A stretch of 64,000 nucleotides of DNA from Kaistella sp. 97-N-M2. GTDB lineage: Bacteria > Bacteroidota > Bacteroidia > Flavobacteriales > Weeksellaceae. The stretch is from positions 2,806,394 through 2,870,393 of the forward strand of contig NZ_CP090976.1 in assembly GCF_021513235.1 (NCBI RefSeq), read 5' to 3'. Made by a program: the position numbers and the translations under genes. Under the pieces are notes generated by a model, which saw only the letters and a program-made list of their open reading frames with translations, was not told the origin of the DNA and searched no databases. The first letter of the stretch is position 1; each line of letters starts with the position of its first letter. Positions 1-8,300 of the stretch are shown here, in pieces.

Positions 1-1093
1 CATTCATTCCGGCGCGCAGTTTTTTTGCGATTTTCGCGTCGAGGTTTTTAAAATCGATTCTTACCGGCAGTCTTTGAACGACTTTTACGAAGTTTCCGCT
101 CGCATTATCCGGCGGAAGCAGGGAAAACGTGGAGCCTGTTGCTGGAGAGAAAGAACTTACAACACCTTCAAAATGATGATCCGGAAAAGCATCAATGTCG
201 ATTTCTACTTTTTGACCCTCCACCATTTTCGCCAACTGGGTTTCTTTAAAATTTGCGATCACCCAGCTGCTGTTATCTCTTACCAAACTGAAAAGCTGCG
301 ATCCGGCCTGTAAAAACTGCCCTTTCTGCGTAGAAACTTTGGAAACAAAACCATCTTCTGGCGCCAAAATTACGGTGTAAGATAAATTAAGCTTAGCGTT
401 TTCAACATCTACTTCTCTTTGTCTCGCTACAGCGCTGGCCACGCCGATCTGTTCGGAGCTGGCGGCCGTCTGCGAGTTCACAATTCCTGTCTGTTGGGAA
501 ACCTGATTTCTTTGCTGTATCAAAACCTGCAACTGTCGATCCGCAGATTGTTTGGCAGCTAAAGCCGTTTCATATTGCTGTTGCGTTATTGTATGATCTT
601 TAACCAAATTGGCATACCGCTTTAAATCCTGGGAGGATTTCCAAACGTTTACTTTTGCCGCTTCAATTTGGGCGTTCGCCGTAGCGATTGCCGCAGTAGT
701 CGAATTGATGTTCCGCGAGGCCGCATTTGTGCTTGCCTTAGCCGTAGAAATATTGCTTCTTGCAGTTCCCAAGGCGGCTTCGGCAGACTGCAGTGCCATT
801 TTTTGATCTCTGTTATCTAATGTTAGCAAAGTATCTCCTTTTTTTACAAACTGGTTATCTTTCACATAAACTTCCTGAACATAGCCGGAAATTTTCGAAA
901 TAACGGGACTCATGTTAGAAGCAATCTGCGCATCATCCGTCACTTCATGCGTTTGCGAAAAAGAGTAAGTTCGGTAGCCGAAAAAGCCGCCGACGATGAG
1001 AACGAATGCCAGAATGATGGGGAAGATGCGGTTTTTCTTTTTTTTGGATTCCGGGAAAAGTTCCGGTTGATCTGCAGTGGTGTTATTTTCCAT
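1..1093 (-). CDS. HlyD/EmrA-family membrane fusion protein (partial)
   Basis: Periplasmic adaptor of a tripartite efflux pump, linking an inner-membrane transporter to a TolC channel. Reading leftwards from ATG at 1093, the protein begins MENNTTADQPEL, has a basic stretch (KKKKNR) and one membrane helix at about residues 24-42, then the biotinyl-lipoyl-like half motif (SKISGYVQEVYVKDNQFV), a long Ala/Gln-rich coiled coil (about 100-220) and the second half motif (LNLSYTVILAPEDGFV). The frame stays open to base 1, so the C-terminus lies outside the window. It follows the TolC-like gene by 80 bases and the TetR gene, all on one strand, so one operon is likely; an EmrB-type permease would be expected just beyond the edge (inference). 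Confidence 0.9.
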   Translation of the reverse strand, partial: MENNTTADQPELFPESKKKKNRIFPIILAFVLIVGGFFGYRTYSFSQTHEVTDDAQIASNMSPVISKISGYVQEVYVKDNQFVKKGDTLLTLDNRDQKMALQSAEAALGTARSNISTAKASTNAASRNINSTTAAIATANAQIEAAKVNVWKSSQDLKRYANLVKDHTITQQQYETALAAKQSADRQLQVLIQQRNQVSQQTGIVNSQTAASSEQIGVASAVARQREVDVENAKLNLSYTVILAPEDGFVSKVSTQKGQFLQAGSQLFSLVRDNSSWVIANFKETQLAKMVEGQKVEIDIDAFPDHHFEGVVSSFSPATGSTFSLLPPDNASGNFVKVVQRLPVRIDFKNLDAKIAKKLRAGMN

Positions 1094-1173
1094 TTTATAT
1101 TTCCTAGTTTTTAGGTTTTCGCACGCTAATGTGCATATTTTAAGTTTTTTGATCTAAATTTCAGGGTGTTCTC

Positions 1174-2490
1174 CTATCTTGAAGTTAAGATTCCAGAAGT
1201 TTGCAGCAGTTTTCTGTTCGCCAGGGCCGCGTCCGCTTTCGCATTAACTACATTAATATTTGTGGTGATCTGGGCGGCATCGGCATCAAGAAGTTCTGTA
1301 ATGGTAGCCAAACCATTGTCAAATTTATTTTTGGTAACGCGGTAATTTTCATTCGCCTGATCTGCGGCCTTTTCATAAACTGCAATTTTTCTCTTTGCAA
1401 ATTCTGAATTTTGAAAATCTCTGTTCACTTCCAGTCTTATTTGGTCACTCAACAGATCATTGGTGGCGGTCAATTGCTTTTGCTGGGCTTCTGCACGGAG
1501 TAAAGACGAATTTTTCTTCCAAAGGTTATCGATATTGTACTGAATTCCCACACCAATATTGGCCGCATTCAGAATCGTTAAAATTTTCGGCACGTCGGCT
1601 GCGATATAACCGCCGGTTAAGGCAATTGTCGGTAAACTTTCAGCTTTCGCAGATTTAAGCCCGAGGTCCGCCGCTTTTCTTTGATAATCGATGGCCTGCA
1701 GATCTTTTCGGTTGCCGGTTGCCTCATTCAAATAATAAGAAACAGGATGGCTCTGGGAAAGTTCGTCGATATAATTTTCGTCAATGTCAATTTCTGTTGT
1801 GTCGGGAAGACCCAAAAGCAGGTCCATGTTGATGCTTGCAATACTGAAATTATTTTGAGCTTCCAGCAACTGCAGTTCGATATTTGATGTCTGCAAACTG
1901 GCCTTCAACTTATCGTTTCTTGCAATAATGCCATTATCTTCAAGTTTCTGAAAAGATTCGTCTCTTTTTTGGGAGACAGATAGATTTTCTTTAAAAACTT
2001 TAATAGCCTGACTGGCTTTGAAAAGATTGTTGTACGCCTGTGAAACATTATAGGCAATGGCAACTTTATCGTTTTCGGAACTTAATTTGGAGGCTTCAAC
2101 TAGATATTGGGCAGATTGTATTCCATATTTAATTCGGCCACCAGCGTACAAAGGCAGTGAGGCGGCGACGTTGCCATAAAATGCGGAATTAGCTTTCGGC
2201 GACTTGCCTTCGTTATTTGAAGGCGGCAAAATCATCAGGTTAACATCCGCATTAGCAAGGGCTAAAGCACTGCCGGAAACTTTTAAACTCGGAAGTCTGT
2301 TATTGCGGGCTTCAAGATAATTAGCCGTCGCTTCCTGAATTTTCGCTTCATCAATGCGCAGATTTTTAGAATTTTGAATTCCGAGCATCACCGCTTCGTC
2401 CAACGTAATCGTTCGTTTTTCCTGCGCGTTCGCACCCGTCCCCCACGCTAAAAAAAACAGGGTGACAATGGAACTATATATTTTCTTCAT
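1174..2490 (-). CDS. TolC-family outer membrane efflux protein
   Basis: Outer-membrane channel subunit of a drug efflux system. The 438-residue product starts with a signal peptide ending near ANA-QEK (residue 22) and contains two long helical repeats typical of the OEP family (for example ITLDEAVMLGIQNSKNLRI and, later, NYRVTKNKFDNGLATITEL). Its start overlaps the end of the upstream tetR-like gene by 17 bases, which suggests translational coupling. The EmrA-like adaptor follows. Length is normal for the family. The substrate cannot be read from sequence. Confidence 0.92.
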   Translation of the reverse strand: MKKIYSSIVTLFFLAWGTGANAQEKRTITLDEAVMLGIQNSKNLRIDEAKIQEATANYLEARNNRLPSLKVSGSALALANADVNLMILPPSNNEGKSPKANSAFYGNVAASLPLYAGGRIKYGIQSAQYLVEASKLSSENDKVAIAYNVSQAYNNLFKASQAIKVFKENLSVSQKRDESFQKLEDNGIIARNDKLKASLQTSNIELQLLEAQNNFSIASINMDLLLGLPDTTEIDIDENYIDELSQSHPVSYYLNEATGNRKDLQAIDYQRKAADLGLKSAKAESLPTIALTGGYIAADVPKILTILNAANIGVGIQYNIDNLWKKNSSLLRAEAQQKQLTATNDLLSDQIRLEVNRDFQNSEFAKRKIAVYEKAADQANENYRVTKNKFDNGLATITELLDADAAQITTNINVVNAKADAALANRKLLQTSGILTSR

Positions 2491-3091
2491 AACCTAAGAG
2501 GTATTTTAAAAGGTTTTTAATGTGAATTTTTATTTCGTTATAGTAATCGTTTTCGTAACTATCGCCGCCGGCCATATATTCCCGGTAAATGGGAACCGTG
2601 TGGAGCGCCGTGAAAATGGTACCTGAAATTGTCGCGTGTAAAAATTCAATTCGCGGCTTCTTTGTAAAAATATTTTTCTCAAAACCGTCCTCAACAAGTG
2701 CGCTGTAAATTCGGAGAAATCCTATTTTAAACTCATTGATGAATTGAACAATGTGTTTGTTCTTGTTCGTCAACTGTTCGCGCTGCATGATGATGTAGAA
2801 GGTTCTTAACCGATGTACCCGATCAATATACCTGTTGATAATGAGGTTGATCTTTTCCCATTCATTCAAACTTTCGTTTGCTATAACTTCTTTACTGAAA
2901 GACAGACTTTCGTTCATCCGAAATTCGAATATTTTTTCAAACAACTTTTCTTTGGAGCCAAAATAATAAGAGATCATGGAAATATTTACGTTCGCCTCTT
3001 TCGAGATTTCTCTCGTCGAAGTTCCGTTGAAACCCTTTTGTGCAAAGAGTTTTTCGGCGCTAAATAAAATATTTTCTTCTTTAGATATCAT
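2474..3091 (-). CDS. TetR/AcrR-family transcriptional regulator
   Basis: Probable repressor of the efflux operon. The 205-residue protein has a typical N-terminal TetR helix-turn-helix (residues about 7-52: ILFSAEKLFAQKGF, TSTREISKEANVNISMISYY, FGSKEKLF) and a variable ligand-binding C-terminal part. It is the first gene of the tetR-tolC-emrA unit and overlaps tolC by 17 bases. Upstream of its start (3092-3256) lie inverted repeats that could be its operator, so autoregulation is likely (inference). The inducer is unknown. Confidence 0.9.
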   Translation of the reverse strand: MISKEENILFSAEKLFAQKGFNGTSTREISKEANVNISMISYYFGSKEKLFEKIFEFRMNESLSFSKEVIANESLNEWEKINLIINRYIDRVHRLRTFYIIMQREQLTNKNKHIVQFINEFKIGFLRIYSALVEDGFEKNIFTKKPRIEFLHATISGTIFTALHTVPIYREYMAGGDSYENDYYNEIKIHIKNLLKYLLGYEENI

Positions 3092-3140
3092 CGTTTCCGT
3101 GTTTTTTGCGGGTGCAAAGTTAAACTATTATTTACAAAAT

Positions 3141-3156
3141 TCAATCAAACGATTGA
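3141..3156. promoter_or_regulatory. Inverted repeat, candidate TetR operator
   Basis: TCAATC-AAAC-GATTGA is a perfect 6-bp inverted repeat with a 4-bp spacer, flanked by partly symmetric A/T runs. It lies 50-65 bases upstream of the tetR start, in the divergent tetR/arsR intergenic region. Position and symmetry fit a TetR-family operator; binding is inferred. Confidence 0.45.
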
Positions 3157-3161
3157 TTTTT

Positions 3162-3195
3162 ATTTCTCAATATCTAAAAAAAAATATTGAGAAAT
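3162..3195. promoter_or_regulatory. Perfect 12-bp inverted repeat between tetR and arsR
   Basis: ATTTCTCAATAT at 3162-3173 is the exact reverse complement of ATATTGAGAAAT at 3184-3195, separated by 10 mostly A bases. Lying between two divergent regulator genes, it is more likely an operator than a terminator. Which regulator would use it is unclear. Confidence 0.45.
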
Positions 3196-3197
3196 TA

Positions 3198-3229
3198 AAT
3201 TTAATATCGTAATATTGCTATATTAAATA
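3198..3229. promoter_or_regulatory. Candidate ArsR operator
   Basis: A 32-bp imperfect palindrome centred between 3213 and 3214, with 13 of 16 positions symmetric and a core close to GCAATATTGC. It ends 27 bases upstream of the arsR start, where ArsR/SmtB repressors usually bind AT-rich imperfect palindromes over their own promoter. Assignment to ArsR is inference. Confidence 0.5.
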
Positions 3230-3256
3230 AAACCTCAATTTTTAAAGCTTAAATTA

Positions 3257-3586
3257 ATGGGTATTACAAAATCTGAACACTTTACCGCGGAACAAAATGA
3301 AATCGCTACCCTCTTAAAAGCTTTAGCCCATCCGGCCAGAATTGCCATTGTAGAATATCTTTTGTCCGTCGACTCCTGTATCTGCAATGATATTGTGGCA
3401 GAACTTCCTCTGGCACAGCCCACCATTTCTCAACACCTCAAAGAATTGAAGAACGCTGGAATTATTAAGGGAAATATCGAAGGGAAATCTATTTGCTATT
3501 GCATCAACCCCGAAAAATTTAAAAAAGTACAGCATTTTGTAGCGCAGATCTTTCTTAAAATTGAAAAACAGACCAACTGCTGCTAA
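3257..3586 (+). CDS. arsR: ArsR/SmtB-family metalloregulator
   Basis: Small winged-helix repressor that releases DNA on binding As(III) or a similar metal. The 109 residues contain the ArsR helix-turn-helix (LLKALAHPARIAIVEYLL, then PLAQPTISQHLKELKNAGII). A Cys-x-Cys pair (Cys41, Cys43 in SCICNDI) sits at the place of the ELCVC metal site of ArsR, and two more cysteines close the protein (Cys108-Cys109). It is followed 26 bases later by an arsenite methyltransferase, which supports arsenic sensing. A candidate operator lies at 3198-3229. Confidence 0.9.
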   Translation: MGITKSEHFTAEQNEIATLLKALAHPARIAIVEYLLSVDSCICNDIVAELPLAQPTISQHLKELKNAGIIKGNIEGKSICYCINPEKFKKVQHFVAQIFLKIEKQTNCC

Positions 3587-3612
3587 TTGATAAACATCAA
3601 AATTTAAAAAAA

Positions 3613-4452
3613 ATGGAAAACAATGCGCAAATTAAGGAAATGGTAAGGCAGAAATATTCAGAAATTGCTTTACAGGACAAGGAAACCAACGCTTCCTCCT
3701 GTTGCGGCAGTGGCGGCTGCAGCACGGAAGTTTATAATATTATGTCCGAAGAATATGACGACCTGAAAGGTTATGCCAAAGACGCAGATCTGGGCTTAGG
3801 CTGCGGATTGCCGACAAATTTTGCCAAAATTAAAACAGGCGATACTGTAGTAGATTTGGGAAGCGGCGCAGGAAACGACTGTTTTATCGCGCGTGCCGAA
3901 ACGGGCGAAGACGGTCGCGTGATTGGAATCGATTTTACGGAGGCCATGATTATAAAAGCACGCAAAAACGCTGCGCAGCTAAACTACCAAAATGTAGAAT
4001 TCCGGCAGGGCGATATCGAAAATATTCCAATGTCGGCGAATCTTGCAGACGTGGTCGTCAGCAATTGTGTGATGAATTTGGTTCCGGATAAACACAAGGC
4101 TTTTTCAGAAGTGTATCGTATTTTAAAACCGACAGGACATTTTTCGATTTCCGATATCGTGTTAAGTGGCGCTCTGCCCGAAAAGATTAAGAATGCTGCA
4201 GAGATGTACGCGGGTTGTGTGGCCAGTGCCATTCAGAAAGAGGATTATCTGAATATTATTAAGGAAGCCGGCTTTAAAAATATTGCCGTTCAAAAAGAGA
4301 AAGCGATCATTATTCCGGATGAAATTTTAATGAATTACCTGAACGAAGAGGAAATTCGAAACCACCATAATTCGGACACGAAAATTTACAGCATTACCGT
4401 TTATGCGGAAAAGGGCGAAAAGAGTTGCGATCCTAATTCCGGCTGCTGTTAA
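3613..4452 (+). CDS. arsM: Arsenite S-adenosylmethionine methyltransferase
   Basis: Methylates As(III) to volatile or less retained methylarsenicals using SAM. The 279-residue protein shows the class I methyltransferase motif I (VVDLGSGAGNDC, about 79-90), the acidic motif GIDFTEAM and a motif IV-like DVVVSNCVMNLV. Cysteines expected for arsenic binding are seen at 64 (GLGCGLPTNF), 152 (SNCVMNL) and 202 (YAGCVAS), with extra Cys clusters near both ends (Cys30-31, Cys36, and a final GCC). It is co-oriented with arsR 26 bases upstream and followed by a terminator. No arsenite efflux pump gene is in this window. Confidence 0.93.
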   Translation: MENNAQIKEMVRQKYSEIALQDKETNASSCCGSGGCSTEVYNIMSEEYDDLKGYAKDADLGLGCGLPTNFAKIKTGDTVVDLGSGAGNDCFIARAETGEDGRVIGIDFTEAMIIKARKNAAQLNYQNVEFRQGDIENIPMSANLADVVVSNCVMNLVPDKHKAFSEVYRILKPTGHFSISDIVLSGALPEKIKNAAEMYAGCVASAIQKEDYLNIIKEAGFKNIAVQKEKAIIIPDEILMNYLNEEEIRNHHNSDTKIYSITVYAEKGEKSCDPNSGCC

Positions 4453-4492
4453 ACGGAATATTTTCAGCTTTCAATTTTTTTGCAGTATAAAA

Positions 4493-4517
4493 AAACCACC
4501 TTTCGGTGGTTTCTTTT
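4493..4517. terminator. Bidirectional terminator between arsM and a response regulator
   Basis: An 8-bp stem (AAACCACC / GGTGGTTT) with a TTTC loop, with a T run on the right and an A run on the left. It can serve arsM and the convergent gene ending at 4517. Confidence 0.85.
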
Positions 4518-5170
4518 TAGCTAACTAAGTTATGATCTACGGCAAATTTTACGAGCATCGAGGAGTTTCTGACGTCCAGTTTCAGCATGATATTTCGCCG
4601 GTGCGATTCGACGGTATGTGTGCTGATAAAAAGCTTTTCTGCAATCTCTTTCGTGCGGAAGCCCTCGCAAATGAGATCTAAAACTTCTTTTTCGCGTTCG
4701 GTCAGTTCTTCGACACCGAATTTTTTACCCGGTTTTTCATCGACATTGCAGATAAAATTGAACAGCGCATTTTTCGTATCGTCATTTATGTAAACTTTAT
4801 CATTAATCACCTGACCTAAAGCACGGAGAAACTCTTTGCCGTCGGTATTTTCGGTGAGAAAACTCCTGATCCCCTTATCAAAAAATTTCTTTATTAATCT
4901 TACATCCGTTTTCGAAGAAAGAAGCACAATCTTCAGAGCCGGATGTAAGGAAAGTAAATTTTCAATTTGTTCGAAAACCTCATTAACGTTAATTTCGGAA
5001 ATATTCATAATGAGTAATTCCGACTGTTTAGTGACCAATGTTTCGATCGCCTCGAACTGCACGGTTCCTTTAAAATCGAACATGTTGGTGAACTGATGGT
5101 GATCGAGAAAACACTGAACGCTTTCTAAATGGAGCTCATGATTCTCATAAAGGATAAGTTCTCTTTTCAT
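4517..5170 (-). CDS. LuxR-type response regulator with degenerate receiver
   Basis: Transcription factor with an N-terminal receiver-like domain (about 1-120) and a C-terminal LuxR/NarL helix-turn-helix (ELTEREKEVLDLICEGF, then KEIAEKLFISTHTVESHRR). I chose ATG at 5170, giving 217 residues starting MKRELILYENHE; an upstream in-frame ATG at 5251 would add 27 residues that resemble no receiver. Key receiver residues are altered: the phospho-acceptor position reads LLIMNIS (Asn56 instead of Asp) and the usual Lys in the S/G-[YF]-L-x-K motif is replaced (SFLTEN). It probably works without phosphorylation. No partner kinase is adjacent and the target is unknown. Confidence 0.85.
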   Translation of the reverse strand: MKRELILYENHELHLESVQCFLDHHQFTNMFDFKGTVQFEAIETLVTKQSELLIMNISEINVNEVFEQIENLLSLHPALKIVLLSSKTDVRLIKKFFDKGIRSFLTENTDGKEFLRALGQVINDKVYINDDTKNALFNFICNVDEKPGKKFGVEELTEREKEVLDLICEGFRTKEIAEKLFISTHTVESHRRNIMLKLDVRNSSMLVKFAVDHNLVS

Positions 5171-5321
5171 AAAATGTGTTTTAATTTTTACGAATTTAGT
5201 AACTTTTTCCCAAAAAACGACCGTGCATTTCACCCTTTTTCCGTGCCGCAAATCTGAAATAAATTTTAAAATAGATGCTTTTTAAATTAATTTTTTAACT
5301 TTTTTGCACCAAAAAAATAAA

Positions 5322-8300
5322 TTAATTTAAATAAACTTCATATTTATTCATTTCATGAATAATTTCCAAAAGATTGCCATTAATATCAACATTTGCTTTC
5401 ATCGATACCAATTCTATATTGGACTGATCTTCCGGATTTTTAACGAAGAAATTTAGTTTGTGTTCGCCGTTGGAATTGCTGAAGTTTTCCCGAAAAAAGT
5501 CGACATCTTCTCTTCTCAAATCATTTACATCTACAACAACCGTCATTTTTTTTGCGAATTTTTCGAAAGCGTCTTTTAGATCGATAACTTCCGAAACGTT
5601 CACGAAAACGCGGCCGTCATTTGCCTGGGAAAATTTAACTTTAAAAATAACAAAGCGCTGAACCTCAATTTTATCACGAAGTCTCATATAATCGCGGTCT
5701 CCAAGCCGAAAACCATAACTTCCGCTGTAGTCTTCCAAAGTGAGAAAGGCTATTTTTTCGCCGCTGTTTTTTCCGTCTTTCACAATATATTCCGTCACCA
5801 AGCCGGCTACCATATATTCGGGCGCATTATTTTTTAAGGCCTGTTTTTCTTTCCAGGAAAGTTTATCGTTATTAAAAAGATCCGGCTGCTGGTTCGCAAA
5901 AACAATGTTTTTGTAGGATTCGACTTCATCGAGATTGAGGAAGTTATAGGTTCCTTTCGGTTCGGCTTTTTTACCGGAATCTTCCAGTAATTCCGCCTCG
6001 TCGCCCTCCGGATTATCACGCGGAAGATCAATCAGATCCTCCTCGCTGTCGGCAATATCGTCCACAATATCGATGGGGACGGCAATTTTATCGAGTTCAA
6101 TCTCCTCTTCTTTTTTGCCTTCCAGAATTTCTTTTTTGCTCAAAGCACCCTGAATAAACTGGAACTGAAATTTATATTCATCCAGCGGGTGCGCGGACAG
6201 GTAAAACCCGATGATTTCCTTTTCCTTGTTGAGTTTGTGCATATTTTGCCACTCTGGCGCCGGATTTATTTTGGGCTGTTCAATCTTCACTTCATCCGCG
6301 AAATCGGCGAAAAGCGAGTTTTCAATTTCGTTAATGTTGTCCTGAAAGCTTTGTCCGTAACGCAAAAGCCGTTCGATATTGGTTTTTCCGCTCGCGTCGA
6401 TGTCGAAATACTGTGCGCGGTGATACCGGTCGACTTCATCAAAAGCGCCTGCTACCACCAAACTTTCAGCTACTCTTTTGTTCATTTGAGAGGACGGGAT
6501 TTTCTCGAAAAAATCATAAATGTTCTTGTATCGTTCTGCTTTTCGCGCCGCCACAATGGCTTCACTCGGACCTTCGCCAATGCCTTTTATTGCGCCTAAA
6601 CCAAAACGGATCTGGCCTTTTTCGTTCACCGCGAAAGCGTACTGCGATTCATTCACGTCGGGGCCTAAAACATCGACGCCAATCGCTTTACAATCTTCCA
6701 TAAAAAGAGTAATCTGCTTCGTGTTGTTAATGTTGTTCGACATGACGCTCGCCATGTATTCCGCCGGATAATTGGCCTTTAAATACGCGGTTTGGTACGC
6801 AATTAAAGCGTAACACGTGGAGTGTGATTTGTTAAAAGCATATTCTGCAAAGGCTTCCCAGTCTTTCCAGATCTTGTTGAGTTTTGTTTCGTCCAGCCCA
6901 TTCATTTTTCCGCCTTCCAAAAATTTAGGATACATTTTATCCAGTGTTGGCCGGTCTTTTTTTCCCATGGCTTTCCGCAACGTATCTGCTTCACCTTTCG
7001 TAAAATGTGCAAGTTTTTGAGACAAAAGCATTACCTGTTCCTGATATACGGTGATTCCGTAGGTTTCCTCCAAATATTCTTTGGTTTCTTCAAGATCATA
7101 AGTTGTCTCTTCGGAGCCGTTTTTCCGATTAATAAATGTTGGAATATATTTGATGGGCCCCGGCCGGTAAAGCGCATTCATCGCGATAAGATCACCAAAC
7201 TTTGTCGGTTTGAGTTCGCGCATGTATTTCTGCATTCCCGGACTTTCATACTGAAAAATCCCGACCGTTCTACCCTCTTTAAATAACTGATAGGTTTTCG
7301 CATCGTCCAGCGGAATGGTATCCGGATTGATGTCGATGCCATGCTTTTCTCGGATGAGTTTAATGGCGCGTTTAATGATGGTTAACGTACGTAAGCCGAG
7401 AAAATCCATCTTCAGCAAACCCGCACTTTCCGCCACAGAATTGTCGAACTGCGAAACGAGAATGTCTGCATCTTTCGCCGCAATAGTGATCGGAACAAGA
7501 TTGGAAATATCTTCCGGTGTTATAATGACGCCACACGCATGAATTCCTGTATTTCGGATGCAGCCCTCCATTTTTTGCGCGGCCGAAAGCACATCGAATC
7601 TTTCATCCTGCGGATTCGCTAAAATATCTTTCATCTCCTGCGCCAAAACTTTGTCTTCGGGCGCCAGTTTGTCAAACTTTGCAAAGGCTTTAGCAATATT
7701 CATTCCGGGTGAGGAGGGAATTAATTTCGCAATATTGTTCGTTTCTCCAATGGAAACATCCAAAACGCGTCCTGCATCCTTAATCGCCGATTTACCACCC
7801 AAAACGGAGTAGGTGATAATCTGCGCTACGTTACTTTTGCCATACTTTTCAACAACCCACTTAATGATCTTATCCCGTCCTTCGTCATCAAAATCGATAT
7901 CGATATCGGGCATTGAGATCCTTTCCGGATTTAGAAAACGCTCAAAGAGCAGATCATAAGCAATCGGATCAACATTCGTAATTCCGGTACAATAGGCGAC
8001 GGCCGAACCCGCAGCTGAGCCACGACCCGGACCTACCCAAACGCCCATCTTTCGGGCTTCATTACAAAAATCCTGTACGATTAAAAAATAGCCCGGATAA
8101 CCCGTATTTTTAATTACGTCCAGTTCAAAATCGAGACGTTCCCGAATTTCATCCGTAATTTCGGGATACCTTTTTGCGGCGCCTTCGTAGGTTAAGTGAC
8201 GCAGATACGCATTTTCGCCTCTTTTTCCGCCGTCTGCACGATCTTCTTCGCTCAAAAACTCTGATGGAATGTCATACTCGGGAAGCAAAACATCACGTTT

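Noticed and set aside
3141..3195. Inverted repeats upstream of tetR as terminators
   Set aside because: They lie between divergent start codons and lack a T run directly after the stem, so operators are more likely.
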